A DNA stretch of 64,000 nt from Chitinophaga nivalis (GCF_025989125.1 NZ_JAPDNR010000001.1:6126087-6190086); one strand, 5' to 3'. Counted from the first letter of the stretch, positions 20,082 to 29,383 are shown. Notes: generated by a model not told the origin, from the sequence alone. A program made the numbers and translations.

Positions 20082-21752
20082 TTATTGTACCACTTCCGGA
20101 TGGGATAACGGCAATGCCGGTACCTGCTTCAATTTGCCATAATCCATCTGATATAATTTATCCGCACAGTGATAATAACGGTCGTCGTGTGTGATGGCGA
20201 GAATAGTAAATCCTTCCTGCTTCAACAAGGGAATAATTTCGGTATAGAATTTTTTTCTGAAATGCGGGTCCTGGTCAGCAGCCCACTCATCCAATACCAG
20301 CAAAGGTTTATCTTCCAGCAAAACCGAAATGAGGGCCAGGCGTTTCCGTTGCCCGGTAGATAAATCGCGGGAAGAAAAAGCGCCGTCCTGAAAAGTTACT
20401 TTGTGCTCCAGTTCAAATAAACGCAGGTAATACTGTACCCGTTCCGGGTCTGGTGCTTCCAGGCCAAACAATTTCTCAAACAGATAGAAGTCGCTGAACA
20501 CTACGCCAAACAACATCCGGTAGCTTTTATAGTTTTCATCGTTGAGTATTTGTCCGTTGAAGTACACCTGTCCTTCCTGCGGTTTCAGCAATCCCAGTAC
20601 AGACAGGATGAAGGTGGTTTTACCGCTACCGTTACCACCATAAATAAATACCACCTCTCCTTTTGCGACCTGCAGCGAAACAGGTCCTACCGAAAAACCG
20701 GCTGTTGTACTGCCCGTTTTTTGCGGATGATAGGTATAAATGATATTGTCGAACACCAGGGAGTTAAAATCTGCTTTCCGGAGATAATGACCGGCAGAAT
20801 ACTCCAGGCGCTCTTTACTCTCCAGGTCTTTTTGCAGTGCGGCTACTCTTTCAATAGATACTTTTGCCTGCATTAAGCTGGGCAGGATCACCATCACACT
20901 TTCTGTAGCACCCAGTAAAAACAGGACGATAAACAGGAAGTTGACAACGGTATGGGCTGGCAGTTGCAGCAGGATCGCCAATCCCAGCAACAATACACCT
21001 ATCAGGCAGTTAAACAGTACCTGGCCGATGATCTGGTTATTTAAAAAACCGACATACGCCTTACGGTTATTGGTGATGGATTTGTCTTCCAATACACTGA
21101 CTTCCTTATCAAAAATATCGATGCCTTTATTGGGGTCGAGATGTATTTCTTTAAAGCCGTGCAGCAGGGCATTGAAACTCAGGATGAAGCTGTCTTCCAG
21201 GTCGCGGGCCTTTTTCAGGTATCCTTCATTATGCTGCATACTCCTGTAATATACCAGTACGCCTGTTGCCAGTACAGCCAGGGTGACGGCAAACAAGAGC
21301 GGGGAAATAATGGCCATATATATAAAAGAAGCCATTATCACAATAACGGAAGAAGAAAACTGTATCACATTCATCGAAGCGATAGTCAGTACATTCACGT
21401 CTCTTACCAGTGAAGCATGCAAGGCCGTTTTAAAACTCACAAACTGCTCATACTCCGATCGCAGCATCAATTGCAGGATTTCTTTTCTGATCGTCCAGAA
21501 TACCCGTTGGGAGAAATTGATGATGGAGATGGAAAAAATCCGCCGCGACAATACAAAGAAAAAAACAATGCCGGCAAAGATGGCGATATGCTGGATATTG
21601 TATGTTTTTGCCTTTCCTGCCATCATTTCATTGATGAGGAAATTGACAAAGGCCATAAAGGCAAAGCTGAACATACCGGAAAGGATACTCAGCAGAATAT
21701 ATTTTACCAACAGCGCAGGCTTACCTGCTATCTGAAAAATGTGCTTTATCAT
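20082..21752 (-). CDS. Cyclic-peptide-type ABC exporter (SyrD/PvdE family)
   Basis: A 556-residue half-transporter with membrane and ATPase domains fused. The first about 310 residues contain about six membrane segments. The ATPase follows, with Walker A GGNGSGKTT (about 372), signature LSTGQRKRLAL and Walker B LLVLDEWAADQDP. The ADQDP ending after Walker B and the short, divergent ABC domain match the SyrD/PvdE cyclic peptide transporter family. It probably exports the lipopeptide made by the downstream NRPS/PKS proteins across the inner membrane. ATG start at 21750-21752; it follows the acyl ligase by about 160 bp and precedes the regulator. Confidence 0.92.
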   Translation of the reverse strand: MIKHIFQIAGKPALLVKYILLSILSGMFSFAFMAFVNFLINEMMAGKAKTYNIQHIAIFAGIVFFFVLSRRIFSISIINFSQRVFWTIRKEILQLMLRSEYEQFVSFKTALHASLVRDVNVLTIASMNVIQFSSSVIVIMASFIYMAIISPLLFAVTLAVLATGVLVYYRSMQHNEGYLKKARDLEDSFILSFNALLHGFKEIHLDPNKGIDIFDKEVSVLEDKSITNNRKAYVGFLNNQIIGQVLFNCLIGVLLLGLAILLQLPAHTVVNFLFIVLFLLGATESVMVILPSLMQAKVSIERVAALQKDLESKERLEYSAGHYLRKADFNSLVFDNIIYTYHPQKTGSTTAGFSVGPVSLQVAKGEVVFIYGGNGSGKTTFILSVLGLLKPQEGQVYFNGQILNDENYKSYRMLFGVVFSDFYLFEKLFGLEAPDPERVQYYLRLFELEHKVTFQDGAFSSRDLSTGQRKRLALISVLLEDKPLLVLDEWAADQDPHFRKKFYTEIIPLLKQEGFTILAITHDDRYYHCADKLYQMDYGKLKQVPALPLSHPEVVQ

Positions 21753-21911
21753 AGTAGCTGTATGCGTATAAAACGGTCATCAATCCGGATTGTGTGACAT
21801 ATTGCTTTGTGCTCCGGTACTTATCTTTCCTGATCGGGTATTGCTAACGTTGTAACCTGGCTGCTCCTCCGTGCTTCGCGGGTGGCGAATCGTTCACGGG
21901 TGATGCTGTTA

Positions 21912-23942
21912 TTATAAAAGTATTTCCTGACCGGATGGTTTGGCATCACTGATCCAGAGGGTGGTTTCAATGATGGTGATCAATCCGCCGATGGTATTGG
22001 CCTGAAAGATACGGGAAGCGTCGAGGTGAATGCCCAGGTCTTTATTGATGGTATTCACCAGCTCCATGGCTCTCAGGGAATCAACACCTACCGCTGTCAG
22101 CTCATCTGCCGGGCGAAGGTTGGCCTCCGTGTGTTGTAGCCGGTAACGGAACAATAGTTCCAGGTATTGTAAAATCAGGACCGGATCTTTTTCTGTGCGC
22201 ACCTGGCTGATCAGCTCCGGAGAGATGACGGCTGCCGTTGCTGCCGGAGTACCGGCAGTACGTATGGTGGCCACGGTATTAAATCCGTTTTCCCGATAGA
22301 GTATACTGCATTTATTACGTTGTAGTTTGCCGCTCGAGGTTCTGGGAATCGATAAAGGACCTACCAGTACCACATCGTAGGGGGAAAGGCCGGTTTCTTC
22401 GATCACCGCCTGCATCAGCGCGCGGGCCACTACTTCCGGATCTATCTCCCGAATGAGTGTTCTTTTTACTTCTGCAATCAGGATCAGTTGTTCCTCCTCT
22501 CCTACCGGCACCGCGATGGCAGCTACGGCATTTTTTTCAATGGCCGGATGTGCCGCGGAACAGGCATTTTCAATATCATAGGGATAATAATTCTTTCCCC
22601 GGATGATGAGTATTTCTTTTTTCCGGCCGGTGACAAACAACTGTCCTTCATAGAGGAAGCCCAGGTCACCGGTACGCCTATACGAATTTTCGGCTGGCGC
22701 AGCCAGGTCATGTTGCTCCGACCAGTATCCGCGGCTTACACTGGTGCCGGCGATCGCAATTTCACCGATCTGGTCTTCCCCACCGTTTTCCGGCGGCAGT
22801 ATTTTCACCTGCATGCCCGGGGCTACTTTTCCCGACGACACCAGGAAGATGGTTTGCTGATCTGTGGTAGCAGCCGGCCGGAAAAATCCGGCATTCAATG
22901 CGGCGCGGTCTACCCCTACGGTACGTACTTCCGGAACCGTTTTTACGCCCGATACCAACAGGGTGGCTTCCGCCAGACCATAACAGGGAAAAAATACCGC
23001 ACTGTCGAAACCTGCCGGAGCAAACCAGGCCGCGAAACGGTCCATGGTCGTCTTTTTCACAGGCTCGGCGCCGTTATAGGCCACCTTCCAGGAGGAAAGG
23101 TTCAGCCGGGCCACTTCTTCTGCCGCTATTTTATCCACGCAGATATCGAAAGAAAAATTAGGTCCGCCGCTATGCGTTACCTGGTATTTGTCGATAGCTT
23201 TCAGCCACCGCAACGGTTGCTGCATAAAATGGAACGGCGACATCAGGATACAGGTACCTCCTACATATATACTGTGCAGGATATTGCCGATGAGACCCAT
23301 ATCATGATAGAAGGGCAGCCACGAACAAATCACACTGTCTGCATCTGCGCCGAAGGTAGCCGTCAGCAGCAGTTCATTATGCAGCAGATTTGCATGGCTG
23401 ATCACCACACCTTTGGGCGCGCCGGTAGACCCGGAGGTATATTGTATAAAAGCGATATCCTGTTCGGGCGCCGGTGATAGCAATGCGGTGACGGGAGCAG
23501 TAACTGCCGGATCATCTGTAACAATGATATGCAAGGGTGCTCCGGGGCCGGCCGCTTCCAGGCCGCTGCGTATTTTACCGGCAATACTGCCGGCACACAA
23601 TATTATATGTGTACCGGCATCCGTGAGGATATGATAGAGACGTTCCATATGCCGGTTGCCACGGGGCGGGAACATCGGCACTGCTATCACGCCCGCTTCC
23701 TGACAGGCCAGGAAGGCAATGATAAAGGCCATTCCCTCCGGATACAGCAACATGGCCGGATGTCCGGTCAGTCCCTGTTCACGCAGCTGCGCAGCCAATG
23801 TTTGTACTTGGGTATATAAATCGGCGTAGGTACAACGAACTTCCTGCTGGTCGCCGTCTTCCAGGTAGCAGTAGGCGGTTTTCTGCGGGAACAGGTGGGC
23901 ACCCCGTTGCAGGTAGGACGATATTTTGCTGGCTCTCTCCAA
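21912..23942 (-). CDS. Fatty acyl-AMP ligase fused to acyl carrier protein (FAAL-ACP)
   Basis: A 676-residue loading enzyme. The adenylation part has YTSGSTGAPKGVVISH (about 167), and WLPFYHDMGLIG and HSGGPNFSFDICV, which are hallmarks of fatty acyl-AMP ligases rather than acyl-CoA synthetases. The C-terminal part is a carrier protein with the phosphopantetheine serine in AVGVDSLRAMEL (about Ser622). It should activate a fatty acid as adenylate and load it onto its own carrier domain for the first C domain of NRPS A, which makes the product a lipopeptide. The best start is a TTG at 23940-23942; no in-frame ATG lies between it and the stop of the upstream thioesterase. The start is the least certain part. 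Confidence 0.93.
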   Translation of the reverse strand: MERASKISSYLQRGAHLFPQKTAYCYLEDGDQQEVRCTYADLYTQVQTLAAQLREQGLTGHPAMLLYPEGMAFIIAFLACQEAGVIAVPMFPPRGNRHMERLYHILTDAGTHIILCAGSIAGKIRSGLEAAGPGAPLHIIVTDDPAVTAPVTALLSPAPEQDIAFIQYTSGSTGAPKGVVISHANLLHNELLLTATFGADADSVICSWLPFYHDMGLIGNILHSIYVGGTCILMSPFHFMQQPLRWLKAIDKYQVTHSGGPNFSFDICVDKIAAEEVARLNLSSWKVAYNGAEPVKKTTMDRFAAWFAPAGFDSAVFFPCYGLAEATLLVSGVKTVPEVRTVGVDRAALNAGFFRPAATTDQQTIFLVSSGKVAPGMQVKILPPENGGEDQIGEIAIAGTSVSRGYWSEQHDLAAPAENSYRRTGDLGFLYEGQLFVTGRKKEILIIRGKNYYPYDIENACSAAHPAIEKNAVAAIAVPVGEEEQLILIAEVKRTLIREIDPEVVARALMQAVIEETGLSPYDVVLVGPLSIPRTSSGKLQRNKCSILYRENGFNTVATIRTAGTPAATAAVISPELISQVRTEKDPVLILQYLELLFRYRLQHTEANLRPADELTAVGVDSLRAMELVNTINKDLGIHLDASRIFQANTIGGLITIIETTLWISDAKPSGQEILL

Positions 23943-23977
23943 GGTTATGAATACTTTAGTGTACGATGAGGCAGTAT

Positions 23978-24676
23978 TTATGGCTGCAGTAACTGACGGC
24001 GGCAGCAGCTTTTAATGATACCGGCCAGCTGCACCGGGTGTTTATGTATAAAGAAGTGACCTCCCGGTAACAGGGAAGAAGAAAAAGAAGAAGTAAAGCC
24101 GGCCCAGTTATGGATATCTGCTACGCCTTCTTCTGCATCGCCCATGATGGCATATATCGGTGCTTTAATACGGGGATAGTCAGCAATGTTATCTTTTTCT
24201 GCCAGTTCAAAATCTGCCCGCATAATGGCTTCGTAAAAATCGAACAGCTCTTCGCTTTCCAGGAACTCCTGCGGTACGCCTCCCAGACTTTTCAGTTCTT
24301 CTTTCAGCTTGGATTTCTCCATCAGGTGACGTTTCAATCCTTTTTTGGTACCAGGACCTGCATTACCGCTTACCACCACATGTGCCGGTGGCTGGTTCCG
24401 TGCTTCCAGCATGCCTGCCACTTTCAGCGCCAGTAATGCGCCCATGCTATGTCCATATATAACATAATGTTTGGAAGTCAGTTTACTGCTAATCTGGCGG
24501 CAGAAGTCATCGGCAGCCGCCTGCAGATCTACCAGCAGTTCTTCTCCGTATCTTCTACCTCTTCCTGGCAGCTCCAGGGGAATAAATTCAACATCACGTA
24601 AATAAGGTTGCAGGAACTGGAACGAATAGCAGTTCCCTCCTGCGAAATGCAACAAAAACAATTGTACCTGCTTCAT
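23978..24676 (-). CDS. Type II thioesterase
   Basis: A 232-residue alpha/beta-hydrolase of the external NRPS/PKS editing type. The start MKQVQLFLLHFAGGN contains the usual N-terminal HFAGG oxyanion motif. The nucleophile sits in YGHSMGALLAL (about residue 77), the acid in IMGDAEEGV and the catalytic His in LPGGHFFIHKHP. These enzymes remove wrong acyl groups from carrier domains. An earlier in-frame ATG at 24710-24712 would add 12 residues, but the family normally begins just before the HFAGG motif, so 24676 is preferred. It is the first gene of the leftward operon and is followed after 35 bp by the FAAL-ACP gene. Confidence 0.92.
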   Translation of the reverse strand: MKQVQLFLLHFAGGNCYSFQFLQPYLRDVEFIPLELPGRGRRYGEELLVDLQAAADDFCRQISSKLTSKHYVIYGHSMGALLALKVAGMLEARNQPPAHVVVSGNAGPGTKKGLKRHLMEKSKLKEELKSLGGVPQEFLESEELFDFYEAIMRADFELAEKDNIADYPRIKAPIYAIMGDAEEGVADIHNWAGFTSSFSSSLLPGGHFFIHKHPVQLAGIIKSCCRRQLLQP

Positions 24677-24712
24677 ATTTATATCTCTAAATGTGATTAA
24701 TTGGAAGGGCAT

Positions 24713-25994
24713 ACCGGGTTACACTGCTGATCGGGGGCACTATGCGGGTATTCTCTTTCCTGTTTCACCGTTACGGCAACGGTATTCCTGGCTGATACTG
24801 TTCTCCGCTGCAGCTGGCAGGCAGGGAATGTACGGGGTCAGGGCGCTGTTCTTAAAATTAATAAACAATAACGATCGTTGGCGTTCTCTTCTCCTGTTTT
24901 TCCATTGCATCCTTTTATCCAAAAGGAGGGTCACGATTGCAGGCAGAAATATACTCATTCTTCCCGATATTTTCAGCGGAAAAATCCAGGCGCCGTATCC
25001 GCTTTGCCCATGGCGGTGACAGTGGGTCGCAGGAAAACGACAAAAGCGCATTTCCAGGCAAAGGGGCGGATCAGCCAGCAGCAAATGAGCTGTTTCCCAT
25101 GGTTTCCGGTTAAAGTTATCTTGACGAACGACTATTTCTCTATGAAAGAACCTCATCATCACGGTGCTACAATACCTGGCTATGTAAAAAGGGTTTCGTC
25201 TGGTTAACATCAGCCATTCCCGCAACCGTATAACAATAATACAAAAAAAAGGAAGACGAAAAAAAGCAGGATCGGTTTTATACCGATGACGAATAGCATA
25301 AATTATTTGATAACAGGAAATTCCGCACAATATGATTGTATACAATTATTTTATCTGTGAGAGATGACAGACATATGTTTAAACATCTATTTATTACGCC
25401 GCCACCATCCGCTCGTAATGCGGTGCATCAACAGCCCCGGCGGAATATACACCTTCCAAAAAGACGCAGTTTCGCAGCGTATACCCTTCAACGTTAAAAT
25501 TATGTCAAGAATAAAAAACTAATTAATAATTATTAAAAAATAAGATTAAATTTGGGGATGCATTTACTTATTGAAAGGTATTTGCAAATGTTGTAAAAAA
25601 CCCATTGCCAACAAAGGTTAATTTCCAGCATCCGATTTGTACGCGATGAAAATAAATTCCCATTGATTGGCACGTCATTCAAAACCAGATATATCATTGT
25701 TGTCATGACAAAAAATTGATCCTATTTAGACACGCGCTGCATCAAATAACCATGTTTATTCAAATGCTATCCGTGATTGTTACGTGCAGTAGTTTTTATA
25801 TTTTTTAGTACTATACTATTTTTTTATCGCTTAAAATCTCAGTGAATAACCTTTTACCGGTACAGGCAATAGAACACAACCCTGCCCACCCGCAAAAGTG
25901 AATCGTTTTTTATCGTTATGTAACAGAAGTCAGATCGTGCTTTCCATAAGCATACTGGTATTTCTTTGGATTGCTGTTTTCCATACAGCAGTAC
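24713..25994. other. Divergent intergenic region, left part
   Basis: Gap between the leftward thioesterase operon and the rightward methyltransferase operon. The 24.7-25.35 kb part has normal GC and overlapping open frames on both strands (201 codons on minus), but none resembles a known family; it could be a decayed gene. From 25.4 kb the sequence becomes AT-rich and noncoding. Two perfect 12-bp palindromes, ATTGTATACAAT (25335-25346) and ATGTTTAAACAT (25375-25386), lie close together and may be operators for one or both directions. No clear promoter box was found. Confidence 0.6.
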
Positions 25995-26096
25995 TAACTG
26001 TTATGCATATACGCAATCATACACCCTGTAATATTATATTAATGTATTGATGTAACATACATCAACCCGAATCGTTTAAACCAAACGTCAGCTACA

Positions 26097-26253
26097 ATGA
26101 AAAGATCTATCAACAGGAATGTGCTTTTCGTGAAAAAAACAGACAGTGCGAACAAATAAACGCGATGATGAAACTATCTATAACGAGGAATGTGAACGTC
26201 TGCAGTAAATAATTACCGGCTTCGGAATAAGCCGTCATTTTTAACATATCATA
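26097..26253 (+). pseudogene. Decayed copy of the methyltransferase gene start
   Basis: Upstream copy of the first about 50 codons of the methyltransferase gene. It starts with ATG at 26097 and reads only 20 codons (…RNVLFVKKTDSANK) to a TAA. The same stretch in the intact gene is …SRTLFFVAEKQTGPKK and continues. Later parts (GAGGAATGTGAAC, AATAATTACCGG) match the intact gene only after one-base shifts. It is a fossil of a tandem duplication, unless the short frame was kept as a leader peptide, for which I see no direct evidence. Confidence 0.65.
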
Positions 26254-26321
26254 TAACTGATACGTATATACGCAATTATACGAACAGGAATATTGTATTC
26301 ATATATTTATGTAACATATAT

Positions 26322-26331
26322 AAACCCGAAT
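26322..26331 (+). promoter_or_regulatory. Conserved leader motif AAACCCGAAT before the methyltransferase
   Basis: AAACCCGAAT ends exactly 24 bases before the ATG at 26356. The same motif at the same distance is found before the carbamoyltransferase (27601-27610) and, as CAACCCGAAT, before the decayed upstream copy (26063-26072). Constant spacing points to a role in translation start or as a transcript leader. Confidence 0.55.
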
Positions 26332-26355
26332 CGTTTAAACCAAAAGCAAAATACT

Positions 26356-27339
26356 ATGGAAGGTGGTACAAGCAGGACGTTGTTTTTCGTGGCGGAAAAA
26401 CAAACAGGACCCAAAAAAAAGTGCGATTACGAAATTATCGGCGCCAGGAATGTGAACACCCCGCAGGAAATAATTGCCGCACTGGAAGCAAACCAGCAAA
26501 AAAATGCCCAGCAATTATTAATCCCTGTATTGACAGACCCCTTTGAATACAAAGGAAAGGACCAGGTTATCCCCCTGCAACCTGAACAGGTATTCTTTAT
26601 GGACTACACACATGCCGCCGACATCCACCAGGCCAACATACTGGAAGTGGGACTAGGCTCCGGCATACTGAGTATCTTTTGCCTGATGAAAGGCGCAGCC
26701 CATTGCACCGGCCTGGAAATCAATCCCAGAGCCAAAATTTTCACGGGATACAACACCCTCTTCAACGATCTGGATGCACGCCTGGAAATTAAAGATGGGA
26801 ATGTAACAGACATTTTTGCTCCCGTGGAAGGCAGAAAATTCAATTTTATTTACTCCAACCCACCGTTCGAACCCACGCCTCCCGGCATGGACTATTATTT
26901 CAATTCTGCTGCAGGTATATATGGACTTACCTTTGTGGAAGAACTGCTGAAAAACGTAGACCAGCACCTGGAAGACAATGGTGTTTTTCAAATGGTAACC
27001 ATGGCGCCAGGTAACGAACAGGAAGCATTTATGCTGCAGGAACTGGCAGAAAAATACCTGCCCGGCACTGCTGCAGAAATCATCCTGGATCTCCAACCTA
27101 TTACCTACGCCGCTTTCGTAGACAGATTCGTATCCATCTTCGGCGAAGAAGAAGAAAAAATCCAACAGATGAAGACGCAGGCCGATAAGGATGGCGTCAC
27201 ACATCTACACATGCTCGTATTCAAATACAGAAAGGGAATGAAAGGAAACGTACAAACAGTACGTACCCATAAGACGTATGAAACGTGGTCATCTCCGCTT
27301 GGCACTGCTAATACGCTCTATAGTTCTATTGCTTCATAA
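26356..27339 (+). CDS. Class I SAM-dependent methyltransferase with NPPF motif
   Basis: A 327-residue methyltransferase. Motif I is ILEVGLGSGILSI (from residue 95); motif IV is SNPPFEP with N168-P-P-F171, typical of N-methyltransferases that act on planar or amide nitrogens (the HemK/PrmC/RsmC-like group), though members also modify small molecules. Upstream residues include a FEYKGKDQVIPLQPEQVFF lead-in typical of these enzymes. It heads the plus-strand operon and is a plausible tailoring enzyme for the NRPS product; an RNA or protein target cannot be excluded. A TTG at 26293 would extend the frame by 21 codons, but ATG 26356 has the 24-base leader spacing seen in the neighbour and is preferred. 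A decayed copy of its start lies 259 bp upstream. Confidence 0.85.
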   Translation: MEGGTSRTLFFVAEKQTGPKKKCDYEIIGARNVNTPQEIIAALEANQQKNAQQLLIPVLTDPFEYKGKDQVIPLQPEQVFFMDYTHAADIHQANILEVGLGSGILSIFCLMKGAAHCTGLEINPRAKIFTGYNTLFNDLDARLEIKDGNVTDIFAPVEGRKFNFIYSNPPFEPTPPGMDYYFNSAAGIYGLTFVEELLKNVDQHLEDNGVFQMVTMAPGNEQEAFMLQELAEKYLPGTAAEIILDLQPITYAAFVDRFVSIFGEEEEKIQQMKTQADKDGVTHLHMLVFKYRKGMKGNVQTVRTHKTYETWSSPLGTANTLYSSIAS

Positions 27340-27435
27340 ACACAAATCCATTATTGTATCAGCTACAGGATAATGCATGCTTCCTGTACAGTGAACAGCG
27401 CAACTGATTAACTTTTCACATCGTCCCTCCGGTGC

Positions 27436-27460
27436 TACCTGTACATTTCCTTTACAGGTA
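27436..27460. promoter_or_regulatory. Hairpin between methyltransferase and carbamoyltransferase genes
   Basis: TACCTGTA-CATTTCCTT-TACAGGTA, perfect 8-bp arms with a 9-base loop, about 100 bp after the methyltransferase stop. There is no T-run directly after it, so it may be a processing or weak termination structure. The 295-bp gap around it contains no gene. Confidence 0.4.
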
Positions 27461-27550
27461 ACAGCTATGTATTGTGTTATAAAAAACACCCTACATAGTA
27501 CATAGTAAGGAAACCAAACAATATGTTTGTCCGACATCGAAATAGAAAAT

Positions 27551-27567
27551 GCCTGTTTTAAACAGGC
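27551..27567. promoter_or_regulatory. Perfect palindrome upstream of the carbamoyltransferase
   Basis: GCCTGTTT-T-AAACAGGC, perfect 8-bp arms around one base, 68 bp before the start codon. Its position and symmetry suit an operator for a dimeric regulator. No binding protein is known. Confidence 0.4.
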
Positions 27568-27600
27568 CTGGCATTGCTATGCCTGTTGCCGGACAAATGT

Positions 27601-27610
27601 AAACCCGAAT
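27601..27610 (+). promoter_or_regulatory. Conserved leader motif AAACCCGAAT before the carbamoyltransferase
   Basis: Identical to the motif at 26322-26331 and also separated from the ATG (27635) by exactly 24 bases. The next bases (TTGTAACC) also resemble the CGTTTAAACC that follows the motif before the methyltransferase. Confidence 0.55.
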
Positions 27611-27634
27611 TTGTAACCTATAATAATCGCCAAC

Positions 27635-29383
27635 ATGTCGCTCAAAATCCTCGGTGTAAATGCCGCTTACCACGAATCATCTGCCTCTCTCCTGGTAGAT
27701 GGACAATTAATCGCTTCTATTGAAGAAGAAAGAATGAACCGTGTAAAACACGCCAAACCAGCCCTGATAGATAATCCGGACGAACTGCCGGTAGACGCTA
27801 TCATGGAATGTCTGCGCATCGCGGAACTATCTTTGTCGGATGTTGATATCGTTGCTTTCTCCTTTGACCCCAAACGTAGAATGGCGCTGCACGCAAACAT
27901 GACAGATCCAACCACACCCGGCGACTGGGGTACCCCGGCCGGAGAATATCTTTTCTGCAGCCAGTTACTTTCCGTGCCTGAAAAATTCAGACGCCTCGGT
28001 TTCAAAGGACAGTTCCACTGGGTAGAACACGCCAAAGCACATGCGGCATCTGCCTTTTACCCGGCACCATTTGAAGACGCCGCCATCCTCTCCATAGATG
28101 GTATCGGTGAAATTGAATCCGTATTGCTCGCACACGGAAAAAAAGACACCATCACCCCGCTGAAACAAATCGTATACCCGAATTCGTTAGGTTTCCTCTG
28201 GGAGAAAATGGCTAAATACCTCGGGCATTCTGAATATGATGCCTGTAAAGTAATGAGCCTGGCCTCTTTTGGTAATCCGGCTATCTACGAAGACAGCTTC
28301 CGTTCTTTTATCAAAATCAGTGAAGACGATTTCGAAATAGATCCGCTGGTTATTCTTTTCCGGATCGAAGATTATGCACCACTGGAAAAACTGTTCGGCC
28401 TCCCGCGCAGAAAAGCAGATGAACCACTCCGGCAGGAACACATGGATATAGCAGCCGCTCTGCAGCAGCTCACCACTACCATCCTGCTGAACCTGACCCG
28501 TCACCTGCATGCACTGACCGGCTCCTCCGCCCTGTGCCTGGCTGGTGGCGTGGCACTCAACTGTGTGGCCAACCGCGTACTTTTTGAAGAAGGGCCGTTT
28601 GAACATATTTATATTCAACCTGCTGCCAATGATGCAGGTACCTCTCTCGGCGCGGCCCTCTTCACCCATTATAATATTTATGGTGGCGACAACTATCAGC
28701 CGTTTGAGCTGAAACATACTTACCTCGGCCCGGGCTACAGCGATGAAGAAATCGGCTATACCCTGAAAGGACTGGGTGTTAACTTTGAATACCTCGACAA
28801 TATTGAAACAACCGTGGCCGGACTGATCAGCGAAGGAAAAGTAGTTGGCTGGTTCCAGGGCAACATGGAATTTGGACCACGTGCCCTCGGTAACCGCAGC
28901 TTGCTGGCAGACCCACGGAATCCGGATATGGTGAAAAGAATGAACCGTCTCGTGAAACACAGAGAAGATCACCGTCCATTCTGTCCCAGCGTACTGGAAG
29001 AAGATGCCGCCAACTGGTTTGAAATCCGCAAAGATGCCCTGGCATCCCGTTTCATGCTGATGGCCTATCCGGTAAATCCTGCCAAACGCGAACAGATACC
29101 CGCAGTGGTGCACGTAGATGGTACCTGCCGTATCCAACAGGTACAGGCTACTACCAATCCGAAATACCATCAGCTGATCTCCGAGTTCAAAAAAATAACC
29201 GGCGTTCCGGTATTGCTGAATACCTCTTTCAACGACCGGGAACCTATTGTATGTACACCGGATGACGCGATCAGAACTTTCCTTAAAACAAAAATCGATT
29301 ACCTGGCTATTGGCAACTTCCTGCTGAAAAAAGAAAATAACCTGACCGGCAACCGGGAAGCAGCGATGGCAGCTTACGCTTAA
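27635..29383 (+). CDS. Carbamoyltransferase, NodU/CmcH family
   Basis: A 582-residue enzyme expected to transfer a carbamoyl group from carbamoyl phosphate (via an adenylate) to a hydroxyl group. The N-terminal domain shows GVNAAYHESSASLLVDG and IASIEEERMNRVKH, then LSIDGIGE and LCLAGGVALNCVANRVLFE. The C-terminal domain shows WFQGNMEFGPRALGNRS (about residue 407) with the following LLADPRNPDMVKRMNR, and LLNTSFNDREPIV. All family landmarks are present and the length is normal. It sits between a methyltransferase and a P450 in front of an NRPS with a predicted serine module, so O-carbamoylation of the peptide (Ser, or a P450-made hydroxyl) is likely but inferred. ATG 27635. Confidence 0.93.
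   Translation: MSLKILGVNAAYHESSASLLVDGQLIASIEEERMNRVKHAKPALIDNPDELPVDAIMECLRIAELSLSDVDIVAFSFDPKRRMALHANMTDPTTPGDWGTPAGEYLFCSQLLSVPEKFRRLGFKGQFHWVEHAKAHAASAFYPAPFEDAAILSIDGIGEIESVLLAHGKKDTITPLKQIVYPNSLGFLWEKMAKYLGHSEYDACKVMSLASFGNPAIYEDSFRSFIKISEDDFEIDPLVILFRIEDYAPLEKLFGLPRRKADEPLRQEHMDIAAALQQLTTTILLNLTRHLHALTGSSALCLAGGVALNCVANRVLFEEGPFEHIYIQPAANDAGTSLGAALFTHYNIYGGDNYQPFELKHTYLGPGYSDEEIGYTLKGLGVNFEYLDNIETTVAGLISEGKVVGWFQGNMEFGPRALGNRSLLADPRNPDMVKRMNRLVKHREDHRPFCPSVLEEDAANWFEIRKDALASRFMLMAYPVNPAKREQIPAVVHVDGTCRIQQVQATTNPKYHQLISEFKKITGVPVLLNTSFNDREPIVCTPDDAIRTFLKTKIDYLAIGNFLLKKENNLTGNREAAMAAYA

Larger units (their letters stand above)
25995..26512 (+). repeat. Imperfect tandem duplication, unit 259 bp (5' region and start of the methyltransferase gene)
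   Basis: Unit 1 (25995-26253) and unit 2 (26254-about 26512) are diverged copies side by side. Matching landmarks at a constant 259-bp offset are: TAACTGxTAxGxATATACGCAAT (25995/26254), AACCCGAATCGTTTAAACC (26064/26323) and the ATG (26097/26356). Further in, AGGAATGTGAAC and the GCAGxAAATAATT stretch match at offsets 260 and 261, so two one-base indels separate the copies. Unit 2 holds the functional leader and gene start. Confidence 0.8.

Noticed and set aside
22488..23477. 329-codon open frame on the plus strand
   Set aside because: It runs antisense to the fatty acyl-AMP ligase, whose domains and motifs are complete; the antisense frame resembles no family and is a codon-bias shadow.
24740..25345. 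201-codon minus-strand frame in the divergent gap
   Set aside because: No motif or family resemblance, odd composition rich in Arg, Cys and Trp, and overlapping open frames on the other strand; no reason to call a gene, though a decayed one is possible.
26293..26355. Longer methyltransferase start (TTG)
   Set aside because: The added residues come from the AT-rich leader that is duplicated upstream; the ATG at 26356 fits the 24-base leader spacing and the family start.
28187..29170. 327-codon open frame on the minus strand
   Set aside because: Antisense to the conserved carbamoyltransferase, without recognisable motifs or start signals.
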